This document shows positions 1-11,352 of a stretch of 64,000 nt of DNA, one piece after another. The stretch's first letter is position 1; every line of letters begins with the position of its first letter. A model generated the notes under the pieces. It was not told the origin of the DNA and searched no databases. It was given only the letters and a program-made list of their open reading frames with translations. The position numbers were made by a program, and so were the translations under genes. The stretch covers positions 1-64,000 of the forward strand of contig NZ_AJKS02000008.1 in assembly GCF_000265245.1 (NCBI RefSeq), in the 5' to 3' direction. The stretch comes from Halomonas smyrnensis AAD6 (GTDB taxonomy: Bacteria > Pseudomonadota > Gammaproteobacteria > Pseudomonadales > Halomonadaceae).

Positions 1-688
1 GGCCACGGTCGCCGCACCCGCCGAGGGCTCGGCTGCGGCGCCGTCCGAGTCGGCGCCCGGGGCCGCGCCTCGCCCGGCGATGCCGGAAGAGGACGCCACC
101 AAGGCGCCGCCGCTGGGCTACGCCGTGGCCCAGCTGCACGGCGTCTATATCCTGTCGCAGACCGAGCGCGGGATGGTGATCGTCGACATGCACGCCGCCC
201 ACGAGCGCATCGTCTACGAGCGCATGAAGACCCAGGTGCACGGCGGCGCCCTCGAGGCCCAGCCGCTGCTGGTGCCGGTCTCGCTGGCCGCCAGTGCCGC
301 CCAGGTGGCGACCGCCGAGGCCGAGCACGAGGCCTTCGCCCGGCTCGGCGTCGAGCTCGACGTGGCCGGCCCCGAGACGCTGCTGGTGCGCCAGGTGCCC
401 ACGCTGCTGGTCGACGCCGACGTCGAGCCGCTGATCCGCGACATGCTGGGCGACCTCGAGCGCTACGGCCGCTCGGATCGCCTCGAGGCACATATCAACG
501 AGCTGCTGTCCACCATGGCCTGCCACGGCAGCGTGCGCGCCAACCGTCAGCTGACGGTCGAGGAGATGAACGCCCTGCTGCGCGACATGGAGATCACCGA
601 GCGCAGCGGCCAGTGCAACCATGGCCGGCCGACCTGGACCGAGCTGAGCATGAAGGAGTTGGACCGCCTCTTCCTGAGGGGGCAGTGA
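1..688 (+). CDS. mutL: DNA mismatch repair protein MutL, C-terminal part (5' truncated by window edge)
   Basis: The reading frame is open from base 2 to the TGA at 686-688, so only the C-terminal ~228 residues are present. An Ala/Pro/Gly-rich linker comes first (to about base 110), then the MutL C-terminal dimerisation domain. MutL couples MutS mismatch recognition to strand incision. The segment [12 protein letters not shown] fits the metal-binding endonuclease motif DQHA-X2-E-X4-E with Met in place of Gln, and the downstream ACHGSVRA and CNHGRPT segments are the other conserved nuclease-type motifs. This is the nicking MutL of bacteria without MutH (as in Pseudomonas), not the E. coli type. 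It is followed after 6 bases by miaA, the usual gammaproteobacterial order. The identification is firm; the N-terminal ATPase domain lies outside the window. Confidence 0.95.
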   Translation, partial: ATVAAPAEGSAAAPSESAPGAAPRPAMPEEDATKAPPLGYAVAQLHGVYILSQTERGMVIVDMHAAHERIVYERMKTQVHGGALEAQPLLVPVSLAASAAQVATAEAEHEAFARLGVELDVAGPETLLVRQVPTLLVDADVEPLIRDMLGDLERYGRSDRLEAHINELLSTMACHGSVRANRQLTVEEMNALLRDMEITERSGQCNHGRPTWTELSMKELDRLFLRGQ

Positions 689-694
689 ACGACG

Positions 695-1633
695 ATGCAT
701 GACACCCGCCCACCCGCCATCTTCCTGATGGGCCCCACCGCCGCCGGCAAGACCGACCTGGCCATCGAGCTGCACGAACGGCTGGGCTGCGAGCTGGTCA
801 GCGTCGACTCGGCGATGGTCTACCGCGGCCTCGACATCGGCAGCGCCAAGCCCTCCGCCGACGAGCTTTCCCGTGCGCCGCATCGGCTGATCGACATCCG
901 CGACCCGGCCGAGCCCTACTCGGCGGCGGAGTTCCGCGAGGACGCGCTGCGCGAGATGGCCGAGATCACCGCGGCCGGCCGGGTGCCGCTGCTGGTCGGC
1001 GGCACCATGATGTACTTCAAGCGCCTGGTCGAGGGCGTGGCCAACCTGCCGTCGGCCGACGCCGAGGTGCGCGCCGAGCTGGAGCGCGATGCCGAGCGTC
1101 TCGGCCTGGCCGGCCTTCATGAGGCGCTGGCGCGGGTCGACCCGGCGGCCGCCGAGCGCATCCATCCCAACGATCCCCAGCGCCTGATGCGGGCGCTGGA
1201 GGTGTATCGCATCAGCGGCCGGTCGCTGACCGAGCTGTGGCATGAGCAGCGCCCGGAAACCTTTCCCTGGCGGCCGCTGTCGATAGGGCTCGCGCCCGCC
1301 GATCGCGGCGTGCTGCATGCGCGCATCGCCCGGCGTTTCGACGCCATGCTCGAGGCCGGCTTCCTCGACGAGATGGCCGCGCTCAAGGCGCGCGGCGATC
1401 TGACGCCGGAGCTCCCGTCGATGAAGAGCGTGGGCTATCGTCAGGGGTGGGAATACCTCGAGGGCGAGGTCGATCATGCGACCTTTCGTCACCGCGGCAT
1501 CGTGGCCACCCGCCAGCTGGCCAAGCGTCAGCTGACCTGGATGCGCCGCTGGCCGGCGCTGCACTGGGTGGATAGCCTGGGCCCCGACCCGCTTGCACAA
1601 CTCCTGAAACTGGTGCGCGAATTCGGGACTTAG
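695..1633 (+). CDS. miaA: tRNA dimethylallyltransferase MiaA
   Basis: MiaA transfers a dimethylallyl group from DMAPP to N6 of adenosine-37 in tRNAs that read UNN codons. The 312-residue product has the family's normal length. The P-loop GPTAAGKT lies at residues 10-17, followed by the substrate-binding stretch [18 protein letters not shown], and [11 protein letters not shown] is the conserved middle motif. The chosen ATG is 6 bases after the mutL stop, with a G-rich Shine-Dalgarno (GAGGGGG) inside the mutL end, so it is probably cotranscribed with mutL. hfq follows after 115 bases, the order known from E. coli and Pseudomonas. Confidence 0.97.
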   Translation: MHDTRPPAIFLMGPTAAGKTDLAIELHERLGCELVSVDSAMVYRGLDIGSAKPSADELSRAPHRLIDIRDPAEPYSAAEFREDALREMAEITAAGRVPLLVGGTMMYFKRLVEGVANLPSADAEVRAELERDAERLGLAGLHEALARVDPAAAERIHPNDPQRLMRALEVYRISGRSLTELWHEQRPETFPWRPLSIGLAPADRGVLHARIARRFDAMLEAGFLDEMAALKARGDLTPELPSMKSVGYRQGWEYLEGEVDHATFRHRGIVATRQLAKRQLTWMRRWPALHWVDSLGPDPLAQLLKLVREFGT

Positions 1634-1687
1634 CGTAAGATGGTCGCTTCGAGCGGCCGTACGACCGGGCTCATCGGTTACCCTGTG

Positions 1688-1706
1688 TCGCCCCCGGACG
1701 GGGCGA
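1688..1706 (+). other. Hairpin in the hfq leader
   Basis: A 7-bp perfect stem (TCGCCCC / GGGGCGA, five-base loop) lies 43 bases before the hfq start in the miaA-hfq spacer. It is not followed by a T-run, so it is not a clear terminator. It may be part of the hfq 5' leader; Hfq autoregulation through its own leader is known in E. coli. A role here is inference. Confidence 0.35.
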
Positions 1707-1748
1707 GCACTGAATGATCAACTCCAGAAACAATTCAGGGAGAGCAAC

Positions 1749-1994
1749 ATGTCCAAAGGGCAGTCCCTTCAAGATCCGTACCTGAACATCCTGCGCAAGG
1801 AGCGCATTCCGGTATCGATCTTCCTGGTCAACGGCATCAAGCTGCAGGGCCAGATCGAATCCTTCGACCAGTTCGTGATTCTGCTGCGCAACACCGTCAG
1901 CCAGATGGTCTACAAGCACGCCATCTCCACCGTTGTGCCGTCGCGCAACGTTCGGCTGCCGGCTCCCGATGCGCCGTCGGAAAGCAATGCGTGA
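1749..1994 (+). CDS. hfq: RNA-binding protein Hfq
   Basis: Hfq is the hexameric Sm-like RNA chaperone that pairs small RNAs with mRNAs. The 81-residue product has the full Sm fold: Sm1 motif around [21 protein letters not shown] and Sm2 motif [10 protein letters not shown] with the conserved YKH triplet. The start of the protein ([13 protein letters not shown]) carries the QSLQDP segment of the proximal face. A short, unstructured tail (about 12 residues) follows, as in Pseudomonas. The ATG has a GGGAGA Shine-Dalgarno at the right distance. It is followed by hflX with an 8-base gap. Confidence 0.98.
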   Translation: MSKGQSLQDPYLNILRKERIPVSIFLVNGIKLQGQIESFDQFVILLRNTVSQMVYKHAISTVVPSRNVRLPAPDAPSESNA

Positions 1995-2002
1995 GGTATT
2001 GA

Positions 2003-3319
2003 TTGTTTTTTGAACGTCCCGACGCCGGTGAAACGGCGGTACTCGTCCATGTCGACTTCCAGGACGAGAAAGAGCGCGAAGACCCAGGCGAGTTCCTCGA
2101 GCTCGTGCGCTCGGCCGGCGCGGAGCCGGCCACCCTGCTGACCGGCTCGCGCAGCCGGCCCGATCCCCGTTCCTTCATCGGCTCGGGCAAGGCCGAGGAG
2201 CTGCGCGAGGCGCTGCAGGTTCACAAGGCCGAGCTGGTGATCTTCAACCATGCCCTGAGCCCTTCCCAGCAGCGCAACCTCGAGCAGTCGCTCCAGTGTC
2301 GCGTGCTCGACCGTACCGGCCTGATCCTCGACATCTTCGCCCAGCGGGCGCGGACCCACGAGGGCAAGCTGCAGGTCGAGCTGGCCCAGCTCGAGTACAT
2401 GTCGACGCGCCTGGTGCGCGGCTGGACCCACCTCGAACGCCAGAAGGGCGGCATCGGCCTGCGCGGCCCGGGCGAGACCCAGCTCGAGACCGACCGCCGG
2501 CTGCTGCGTGGGCGTATCAAGGCCATTCACAAGCGCCTCGACAAGGTTCGCAGCCAGCGCCATCAGAATCGGCGCGCGCGCTCCCGAGCCGAGGTGCCCA
2601 GCGTCTCGCTGGTCGGCTATACCAACGCCGGCAAGTCGACGCTGTTCAACGCCGTGACCGCCTCACGGGTCTATGCGGCCGACCAGCTGTTCGCTACTCT
2701 CGACCCGACGCTCAGGCGCCTGGAGATCGAGGACGTTGGGCCGGTGGTGCTGGCCGATACCGTGGGCTTCATCCGCCACCTGCCGCACAAGCTGGTGGAG
2801 GCCTTCCAGGCCACCCTGCAGGAGGCCGCCGAGGCCACCCTGCTGGTGCACGTGATCGACGCGGCGGATGCCGACCGCGACCTCAACGTGAGCCAGGTGG
2901 AGGAAGTGCTCGACGAGATCGGCGCCCTGGACGTGCCGACGCTCAAGGTGATGAACAAGATCGACATGTTCGACAGCGCCCCGCGCATCGAGCGCGGCGC
3001 CGATGGCATGCCCGAGACGGTGTGGCTGTCGGCCCGCGACGGCAAGGGCCTGGAGCTGTTCGAGCAGGCGCTCTCCGAGTGCCTGGCCGACGACATCATC
3101 GACTTCGACGTCACCCTGGAGCCGCAGCAGGGCAAGCTGCGCGCCGGCCTGCACGAGCTGGGCGCGGTGCGCGAGGAACGCTTCGACGAGATGGGGCGTA
3201 CCCAGCTCGAGATCCGCCTGCCGCGTCGCGATTTCCTGCAGCTGATGGCACGGCTCGGCGAACGCGCCGATGACTATCTGCCGGAGGCCCTGCAGGACCG
3301 CCCCCTCTGGGAGGAGTGA
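2003..3319 (+). CDS. hflX: Ribosome-splitting GTPase HflX (TTG start)
   Basis: HflX is an OBG-like GTPase that binds 50S subunits and splits stalled ribosomes after stress. The 438-residue product has the glycine-rich N-terminal HflX domain (ALSPSQQRNLE; RTGLILDIFAQRA; GGIGLRGPGETQLE) and then the G domain with P-loop GYTNAGKST, switch/G3 DTVGF and NKxD motif NKID. The only start giving the family N-terminus (MFFERPDAGE) is TTG at 2003, with a GTGAGG ribosome-binding site at 1991-1996. No ATG fits. It lies between hfq and hflK, the standard arrangement. Confidence 0.95.
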   Translation: MFFERPDAGETAVLVHVDFQDEKEREDPGEFLELVRSAGAEPATLLTGSRSRPDPRSFIGSGKAEELREALQVHKAELVIFNHALSPSQQRNLEQSLQCRVLDRTGLILDIFAQRARTHEGKLQVELAQLEYMSTRLVRGWTHLERQKGGIGLRGPGETQLETDRRLLRGRIKAIHKRLDKVRSQRHQNRRARSRAEVPSVSLVGYTNAGKSTLFNAVTASRVYAADQLFATLDPTLRRLEIEDVGPVVLADTVGFIRHLPHKLVEAFQATLQEAAEATLLVHVIDAADADRDLNVSQVEEVLDEIGALDVPTLKVMNKIDMFDSAPRIERGADGMPETVWLSARDGKGLELFEQALSECLADDIIDFDVTLEPQQGKLRAGLHELGAVREERFDEMGRTQLEIRLPRRDFLQLMARLGERADDYLPEALQDRPLWEE

Positions 3320-3393
3320 GCGGGGAACCGCGAGGCACGGCAAGGCGGTGACGAGGCCGGAACAACGAGACCGTAATAAAAGAGTCGCCTTCG

Positions 3394-3419
3394 GGTGCCG
3401 ACACACCAGGGTCGGCACC
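3394..3419 (+). terminator. Hairpin between hflX and hflK
   Basis: A 9-bp perfect stem (GGTGCCGAC / GTCGGCACC, 8-base loop) lies in the 170-base hflX-hflK spacer. There is no T-run directly after it, so it may be an attenuator or RNA-processing site rather than a full terminator; hflKC would then be expressed partly by read-through. Confidence 0.4.
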
Positions 3420-3489
3420 ACAAGGATCGCAACCGATGCCCGTCGTGCCGGAGCGCGCGGCGGAACGCAACGCAGAGTGGAGACGACGT

Positions 3490-4728
3490 ATGGCCTGGAA
3501 TGAGCCCGGTGGCGGCGGCAACCAGCACGACCCCTGGAGCGGGGGAGGGCGCCGCGGCGGTAACGGCGGCGGTGGCAACCGCGGCGGTGGCGGCAACAAT
3601 CAGGGGCCGCCCGACCTCGACGAGGCCCTGAAGAAGTTTCAGGACAAGCTCAACGGCATGCTGGGCGGTCGCGGCAAGCGCGGCGGCAACGGTGGCAAGG
3701 GCGGTGGCGGCGGCAAGCCGCGCAACGCCTTCGCCCTGCCGGGCCTGCTGCTGATCGTGGCGCTGGCCATCTGGGCCGCGTCCGGCTTCTACCTGGTCGA
3801 CCAGTCCGAGCGCGGCGTGGTGCTGCGGTTCGGCAAGTTCCAGGAAGTGGTCACCCCCGGCCTGCAGTGGAACCCGCCGCTGATCGATGACGTGCGCATG
3901 GTCAACGTGACCCGGGTGCGCTCGGTCAGCCAGACCCAGTCGATGCTCACCCAGGACGAGAACATCGTCTCCGTCGAGATCTCGGCCCAGTACCAGGTCG
4001 CCGATCCGCGCGGCTACGTGCTCAACGTGCGCAACCCGGAGCTCTCGCTCGAGAACGCCCTGGACAGCGCGCTGCGTCACGTGGTCGGCGGTACCGACAT
4101 GATCGATATCCTGACCTCCGGCCGCGAGATCCTCGGCACCGCGGTGGCCAGCCGCCTGCAGTCCTACCTGGACAGCTACGGCACCGGCATCCGCCTGCAG
4201 ACCCTGAACGTCGAGTCCACCTCGCCGCCCGACGCGGTGCAGGACGCCTTCGATGACGTCATCCGGGCCCGCGAGGATCGTCAGCGCACCATCAACCAGG
4301 CGATGGCCTACGCCAACGCCGTGATTCCGGCCGCCCAGGGCCAGGCCCAGCGCATCGTCGAGCAGGGCCAGGGCTACCGCGAATCGGTGGTGGCCGAGGC
4401 TCGCGGTCAGGCCAACCGCTTCAACGCACTGCTGACCCAGTACCAGGACGCACCGGCCATCATGCGCGAGCGCCTCTATCTCGACGCCCTGTCCGACGTC
4501 TACGGCGACACCAGCAAGGTGATGGTCGACGTCAACGACGACGCGCCGCTGATGGTGCTGCCGATGGATCGCCTGAGCCGCGGCAACACCGGCGCCGCCG
4601 GTAGCCAGGGTGGCGACACCGTGTCGATGGACCCCCAGCTCCTCGAGCGCCTGAGCGCCAGCCAGGCCGACGGCAGCAGTGACAGCCGCAGTGCTCGCAG
4701 CAACGGAATCAGCCGGGAGGGCCGTTAA
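3490..4728 (+). CDS. hflK: FtsH protease regulator subunit HflK
   Basis: HflK is a membrane-anchored SPFH (band 7) protein that forms the HflKC cage around the FtsH protease. The ATG at 3490 gives the family N-terminus MAWNEPGGGG and has GGAGA upstream; a longer frame from 3436 lacks family resemblance in its first 18 residues. The 412-residue product has a Gly/Asn/Arg-rich cytoplasmic N-terminus (about 1-80, four Gly-rich blocks), a single membrane segment (LPGLLLIVALAIWAASGFY), the SPFH domain (VDQSERGVVLRFGKF onward), a helical stretch, and a Ser/Asn-rich tail. hflC starts 2 bases after its stop, so the two are translationally linked. Confidence 0.96.
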   Translation: MAWNEPGGGGNQHDPWSGGGRRGGNGGGGNRGGGGNNQGPPDLDEALKKFQDKLNGMLGGRGKRGGNGGKGGGGGKPRNAFALPGLLLIVALAIWAASGFYLVDQSERGVVLRFGKFQEVVTPGLQWNPPLIDDVRMVNVTRVRSVSQTQSMLTQDENIVSVEISAQYQVADPRGYVLNVRNPELSLENALDSALRHVVGGTDMIDILTSGREILGTAVASRLQSYLDSYGTGIRLQTLNVESTSPPDAVQDAFDDVIRAREDRQRTINQAMAYANAVIPAAQGQAQRIVEQGQGYRESVVAEARGQANRFNALLTQYQDAPAIMRERLYLDALSDVYGDTSKVMVDVNDDAPLMVLPMDRLSRGNTGAAGSQGGDTVSMDPQLLERLSASQADGSSDSRSARSNGISREGR

Positions 4729-4730
4729 CG

Positions 4731-5615
4731 ATGATCAATAACCGTTCCCTGCTCATCGTCGGCGGCCTGGCCGCCGTGGCCTGGCTGGCCAGCAACAGCC
4801 TCTACGTGATCGACGAGACCGAGCGCGCGGTGAAGCTGCGCTTCGGTGAAGTGGTCGAGGAGAATATCCAGCCGGGTCTGCACGTCAAGATCCCGATCAC
4901 CCAGACCATCCGCAAGTTCGACACCCGGGTGCTGACACTGGACACCGACGCCAGCCGGTACCTGACCCTCGAGCAGAAGGCGGTGATCGTGGATTCCTAC
5001 GTCAAGTGGCAGGTGGTCAATCCCACCCGCTACTACGAGGCCACCGCCGGCGACGAGCTGCAGGCCGTGCGCCTGATCCAGCCGCGGGTCGACGAGAGCC
5101 TGCGTAACGAGTTCGGCCGCTTGAACCTCTCGCAGATCATCTCCGAGCAGCGTGACGAGCTGATGACCGGGCCCACCGAGGAGCTCAACGAGCTGATGCG
5201 CGACGAGCTCGGGGTGGCGATCCTCGACATCCGGGTCAAGCGCATCGACCTGCCCGAGGACGTCTCCTCGGCGGTGTACGACCGCATGCGCTCCGAGCGC
5301 GAGCGCGAGGCCCGCGAGTGGCGTGCCCAGGGCCAGGAAGAGTCCGAGCGCATCCGCGCCAACGCCGACCGCCGCCGTCAGGTGCTGCTGGCCCAGGCCA
5401 ACGAGCGCTCCGAGACCCTGCGCGGTGAGGGCGACGCCGAGGCCGCGGCCATCTACTCGGAGGCCTACGGCAAGGACGAGGAGTTCTTCTCCTTCTGGCG
5501 CAGCCTGGATGCCTATCGCTCGAGCTTCCAGGGCGACGGCAACATGCTGGTGCTGGATCCGTCCAGCGACTTCTTCCAGTACCTCAAGAGCCCGACGGCC
5601 CAGGGCGGCGAGTGA
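4731..5615 (+). CDS. hflC: FtsH protease regulator subunit HflC
   Basis: This is the partner of HflK in the HflKC membrane complex that restrains FtsH. The product is 294 residues. An N-terminal membrane segment (SLLIVGGLAAVAWLASNSLYV, residues 5-25) is followed by the SPFH domain (DETERAVKLRFGEVV...). A charged coiled-coil follows (about 175-230, rich in Glu/Arg/Ala), then the conserved FFSFWRSLDAYR segment. Length and architecture match the family. It starts 2 bases after hflK and is followed by two hairpins that close the unit. Confidence 0.96.
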   Translation: MINNRSLLIVGGLAAVAWLASNSLYVIDETERAVKLRFGEVVEENIQPGLHVKIPITQTIRKFDTRVLTLDTDASRYLTLEQKAVIVDSYVKWQVVNPTRYYEATAGDELQAVRLIQPRVDESLRNEFGRLNLSQIISEQRDELMTGPTEELNELMRDELGVAILDIRVKRIDLPEDVSSAVYDRMRSEREREAREWRAQGQEESERIRANADRRRQVLLAQANERSETLRGEGDAEAAAIYSEAYGKDEEFFSFWRSLDAYRSSFQGDGNMLVLDPSSDFFQYLKSPTAQGGE

Positions 5616-5621
5616 CGGCCG

Positions 5622-5649
5622 GGAAGGGGCGGTTCAGGCCGCCCCTTCC
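5622..5649 (+). terminator. Hairpin after hflC
   Basis: An 11-bp perfect GC-rich stem (GGAAGGGGCGG / CCGCCCCTTCC, 6-base loop) begins 6 bases after the hflC stop. T-content after it is weak; it may act together with the next hairpin. Confidence 0.55.
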
Positions 5650-5694
5650 GTTCGTGCGGGGTTCCTCCCGCCACCAAACGTGATAGACTCCTGT

Positions 5695-5718
5695 AACCGG
5701 GCGTGGCCCGGTTTTTTT
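5695..5718 (+). terminator. Rho-independent terminator upstream of hisZ
   Basis: An 8-bp stem (AACCGGGC / GCCCGGTT, loop GTG) runs directly into seven consecutive T residues (5712-5718). This is the clearest intrinsic terminator in the left part of the window. It ends the mutL-to-hflC block before hisZ. Confidence 0.8.
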
Positions 5719-5837
5719 GTGGCCGTTTTTTGTGGCCGACCACTCCCGGCATTCCCCTCCGGCGCTCCGCCAGGCGTGTGATTCACCCTGCCGCCAGGCT
5801 CGCCGAAGGCCAATCATCGTCTTGCAGGAAGAACGAC

Positions 5838-8394
<2,557 letters not shown>

Positions 8395-8463
8395 GCCCTT
8401 CGGTGAAGTAAGCCCTTCACCGAATAGGCGCCGCGGCGGCTAGGCCTTCGGGCCTTCCCCCGA

Positions 8464-8503
8464 ACGACGACGGGCCGGCAGGAAACTGCCGGCCCGTCGT
8501 CGT
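8464..8503. terminator. Bidirectional terminator between purA and the exopolysaccharide operon
   Basis: A perfect 18-bp stem (8464-8481 with 8486-8503) is capped by a GAAA tetraloop. It lies between the convergent ends of purA and the Sel1 gene and can fold on both strands. There is no long T-run on either side, but the stem is very stable. Confidence 0.7.
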
Positions 8504-8536
8504 GTGTGGCCTCCCGCCATGAGAGGCCGGGCGCGA

Positions 8537-11305
8537 TCAGCGTTCGGCCGATGCCACCTGCAGCGCCTGCATGGCGTCCTCGTCGGACAGCAGGTCGTGC
8601 AGCGTCTGGGCGGCCAACTCGCCGTTGCCGTCCATCACCTCGTCGAGCCACAGCAGCGCCTGCTCGCGGTTGGCGTTCTCGAGCCCGTTGGCGGTCAGGT
8701 AGGCCTTGGCCAGCGCCAGGCGCGCGGTCTCGTGGCCCTGGCGCGCGGCCTCCAGCAGGTAGTCGGCGCCCTGACGCAGGTCCTGGCCGAGGGTCTCGCC
8801 GCGCAGCAGCTCCCGACCGAGGGTGGCCTGGGCGCCGGCGTGGCCCTGTTCGGCGGCCTGCTCGAGCAGGCGGCGTCCGCGCGCGGCGTCGACGCTCATG
8901 CCGCCTTCACCGCGCAGCAGCGCGGTGCCGAGCAGCGTGCGCGCCGAGAGGCTGCCGGCCTCGCTGGCCTGGGTGAGCCAGGTCCTGGCCTGCTGCGGAT
9001 CGGCTTGGACGCCCTTGCCCTCGAGGTAGGCGGCGCCGAGGCGTTGGGCGGCATAGTCGTCGCCGGCCTCGGCGGACTCGCGCAGCAGCTCGATGCCGCG
9101 CTGGGTGTCCTGGGCGACGTGCTCGCCCTCGAGCAGGGCGTCGGCGAGGGCCAGCCGGGCGCCGCTGTTGCCGCGCGCGGCGGCCTGCTCGAGCAGGCGC
9201 ATGCCGCGCTCGGGGTCGGCGCTCACGCCTTCGCCGGTCAGCAGCAGCTTGCCCAGATCGCCGCGGGCCCCGACGTGGCCGCCGGCGACGGCCTGCTGCA
9301 GGTAGCGGGCGCCGCGGGCGGGATCGCGTGTCACGCCCTTGCCCTCGAGATACATCCGTCCCAGATCGGCGCTGGCGCCCGGATGGCCCTCGTTGGCGGC
9401 GCGCTGCAGCCAGGAGCGTGCGGCGTTCAGGTTCTGCTGCACGCCACGGCCGTTGAGGAAGGCCTCGCCGAGCCGCGCCATGGAGCCGGGGTGGCCGTCT
9501 TCCGCGGCCTCCACCAGGGCATTGATGTTGCCGGCCTTGCCCTGGTCATAGTGCAGCCGTGACAGGGCATCCTCGGCCGAGTCGTGACCGGCCTCCCGGG
9601 CGCGGTTCAGCCACTCGCTGGCCTTGCCCAGGTCGCGGGGCACGCCGTCGCCCTTGCGGTAGGCGCGGCCCAGCACCACCATCGCGTAGGCATCCCCCTC
9701 GCGGGCGGCCTCTTCCAGCAGGGCGAGGCCGCGTGAGGGCTGGCGCTGCTGGAGGGTGCCCTCGAGATAGCCGGCGCCCAGCGCCGTCTTGGCGGAGGCG
9801 TCGCCGGCATCGGCGGCCTGCTTCAACAGCTCCTCGGCCTTCGACGGATGGTAGGGCAGCACCTCGCCTTCCAGGTAGGCCTCGCCGAGCATGCGCAGGG
9901 CGGCGGTCTGGCCCTGGTCGGCGGCGTCCTTCAGCAGGGCCTCGGCGCGCTGGCCGTCGGCCGGCACGCCGTTGCCTTCCAGGTACATCTGCCCCAGCTG
10001 CTGGGTGGCGTAGGGGTGGCCCAGCTCGTTGGCGCGCTCCAGATACTCGCGCGCCTGGCTCGGCTGGCTGGCGTGGCCCTCATCCTCGAGGTAGTAGGCA
10101 CCGAGCAGCGACAGCGCCAGGGCGTCGTCTTGTTCGGCGGCCTGCTTGAGCAGCTCGATGCCGCGGCGGGGATTGGGGGGCAGCCCGTCGCCGTCGAGCA
10201 GGGCGCGGCCCAGGGTGACCTGGGCATCCACCGAGCCTTGGGCGATGGCCGCGCTCAGCCAGTGCTGGGCGCGTTCCGGGCTGGCGGCCACGTTGGCGTT
10301 GCCTTCCAGCAGCAGCTTGCCCAGGGTTTCCATGGCCGACACATTGCCGTCCAGGGCAGCCTGCTCCAGCATCGCCTGGCCGCGCTGGGGCGCGTTGCCT
10401 TCCACCAGCGAGCGGCCGGCCCGGCTCAGGGCGCCGGGATCGCCGGCCTCGGCGGCCTTGTTCAGCCAGTGCATGTGGCGCTGGGGCTGGTGGCCCATCA
10501 GGCCGTCCTCGGTGAACAGGCCGGCCAGCTGATTCATGGCGCCGACGTCGCCGGCGCGGGCGTCCTGCTCCAGCAGCTCGGCGTAGCGCTGGGCGTACTG
10601 GCTGGAAAGGCCGCGGTCTTCGGCCAGCCAGCCGCCGGGGCCGTGGGCCTTGGCCAGGGCCTCGAGGGCGGCGCCGTTGTCGGCCTCGGCGGCACGCCGG
10701 TAGAGCGCGGCGGCCTGTTCGGGGTCGGCCTGGACGCCGTCGCCGCCCTCGACGAGCAGCTCGGCCATGGCGGCCTGGGCCCGGGGGCCGACCTCTTCCT
10801 CGATGGCCTGCTGGATCAGGTAGTAGGCGAGCACGTCGTTGCGCTCGACGCCGCGCCCCTCGCGGTAGAGCTTGGCCAGGTTCAGCGAGGCGTTGCCAGT
10901 GATGTAGGAGGGCGTCTTGATGGCCTCGGAATAGAGGCTGGCCGCGCGCGCCGGATCGGCGGGCACGCCCAGGCCCTGATCGAAGATCTTGGCCATCTCG
11001 TAGTAGCCCTTGGGCAGCCCCTTCTGCATCAGCGTCTCGAGCTCGGCGATGGCCTGCTGGCTGCGGCCCTGCTCGAGCAGCTGTTGCGCCTTCTCCACGG
11101 TGTTCTTGTGCATCCATTCCAGGGTGCGCGGCTGACCGCCGTCGAACCAGTCCGCGTACTGCGGCGGCACGGGAGCGGTGACGTGGGCGTCGGGCTGCGG
11201 GGTGGTGGCGCAGCCGCCGAGCCAGGCCACCAGGGTGGCCGAGACGGCCAGCTTCAGCCCCGTGGGCTGGCGAGGAGATGAGATGTCGCGTGGAATCTGG
11301 GTCAT
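8537..11305 (-). CDS. Large Sel1-repeat lipoprotein, AlgK-like scaffold of a polysaccharide export system
   Basis: The product is about 922 residues. The N-terminus is a lipoprotein signal: hydrophobic stretch LAVSATLVAWL then lipobox GGC, so it should be lipidated and sent to the outer membrane. The rest is an almost unbroken array of about twenty Sel1-type helical repeats of ~36 residues (pattern A-x-LG-x-x-Y-L-x-G-x-GV-x-x-D-x-x-x-A-x-x-x-L). In alginate systems the lipoprotein AlgK, a much shorter TPR/Sel1 protein of roughly 450 residues, holds the periplasmic and outer-membrane parts together; this gene is in the matching operon place but about twice as long. The ATG at 11305 gives a normal signal peptide with GAGG upstream; a GTG at 11356 overlapping the previous stop (GTGA) is a possible coupled start with 17 more residues. 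Last gene of the operon. Confidence 0.75.
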   Translation of the reverse strand: MTQIPRDISSPRQPTGLKLAVSATLVAWLGGCATTPQPDAHVTAPVPPQYADWFDGGQPRTLEWMHKNTVEKAQQLLEQGRSQQAIAELETLMQKGLPKGYYEMAKIFDQGLGVPADPARAASLYSEAIKTPSYITGNASLNLAKLYREGRGVERNDVLAYYLIQQAIEEEVGPRAQAAMAELLVEGGDGVQADPEQAAALYRRAAEADNGAALEALAKAHGPGGWLAEDRGLSSQYAQRYAELLEQDARAGDVGAMNQLAGLFTEDGLMGHQPQRHMHWLNKAAEAGDPGALSRAGRSLVEGNAPQRGQAMLEQAALDGNVSAMETLGKLLLEGNANVAASPERAQHWLSAAIAQGSVDAQVTLGRALLDGDGLPPNPRRGIELLKQAAEQDDALALSLLGAYYLEDEGHASQPSQAREYLERANELGHPYATQQLGQMYLEGNGVPADGQRAEALLKDAADQGQTAALRMLGEAYLEGEVLPYHPSKAEELLKQAADAGDASAKTALGAGYLEGTLQQRQPSRGLALLEEAAREGDAYAMVVLGRAYRKGDGVPRDLGKASEWLNRAREAGHDSAEDALSRLHYDQGKAGNINALVEAAEDGHPGSMARLGEAFLNGRGVQQNLNAARSWLQRAANEGHPGASADLGRMYLEGKGVTRDPARGARYLQQAVAGGHVGARGDLGKLLLTGEGVSADPERGMRLLEQAAARGNSGARLALADALLEGEHVAQDTQRGIELLRESAEAGDDYAAQRLGAAYLEGKGVQADPQQARTWLTQASEAGSLSARTLLGTALLRGEGGMSVDAARGRRLLEQAAEQGHAGAQATLGRELLRGETLGQDLRQGADYLLEAARQGHETARLALAKAYLTANGLENANREQALLWLDEVMDGNGELAAQTLHDLLSDEDAMQALQVASAER

Positions 11306-11352
11306 GATGTCGGGTTGCCTCGAAGTGATGGATGAACGTCGGAGCGAGCGTT

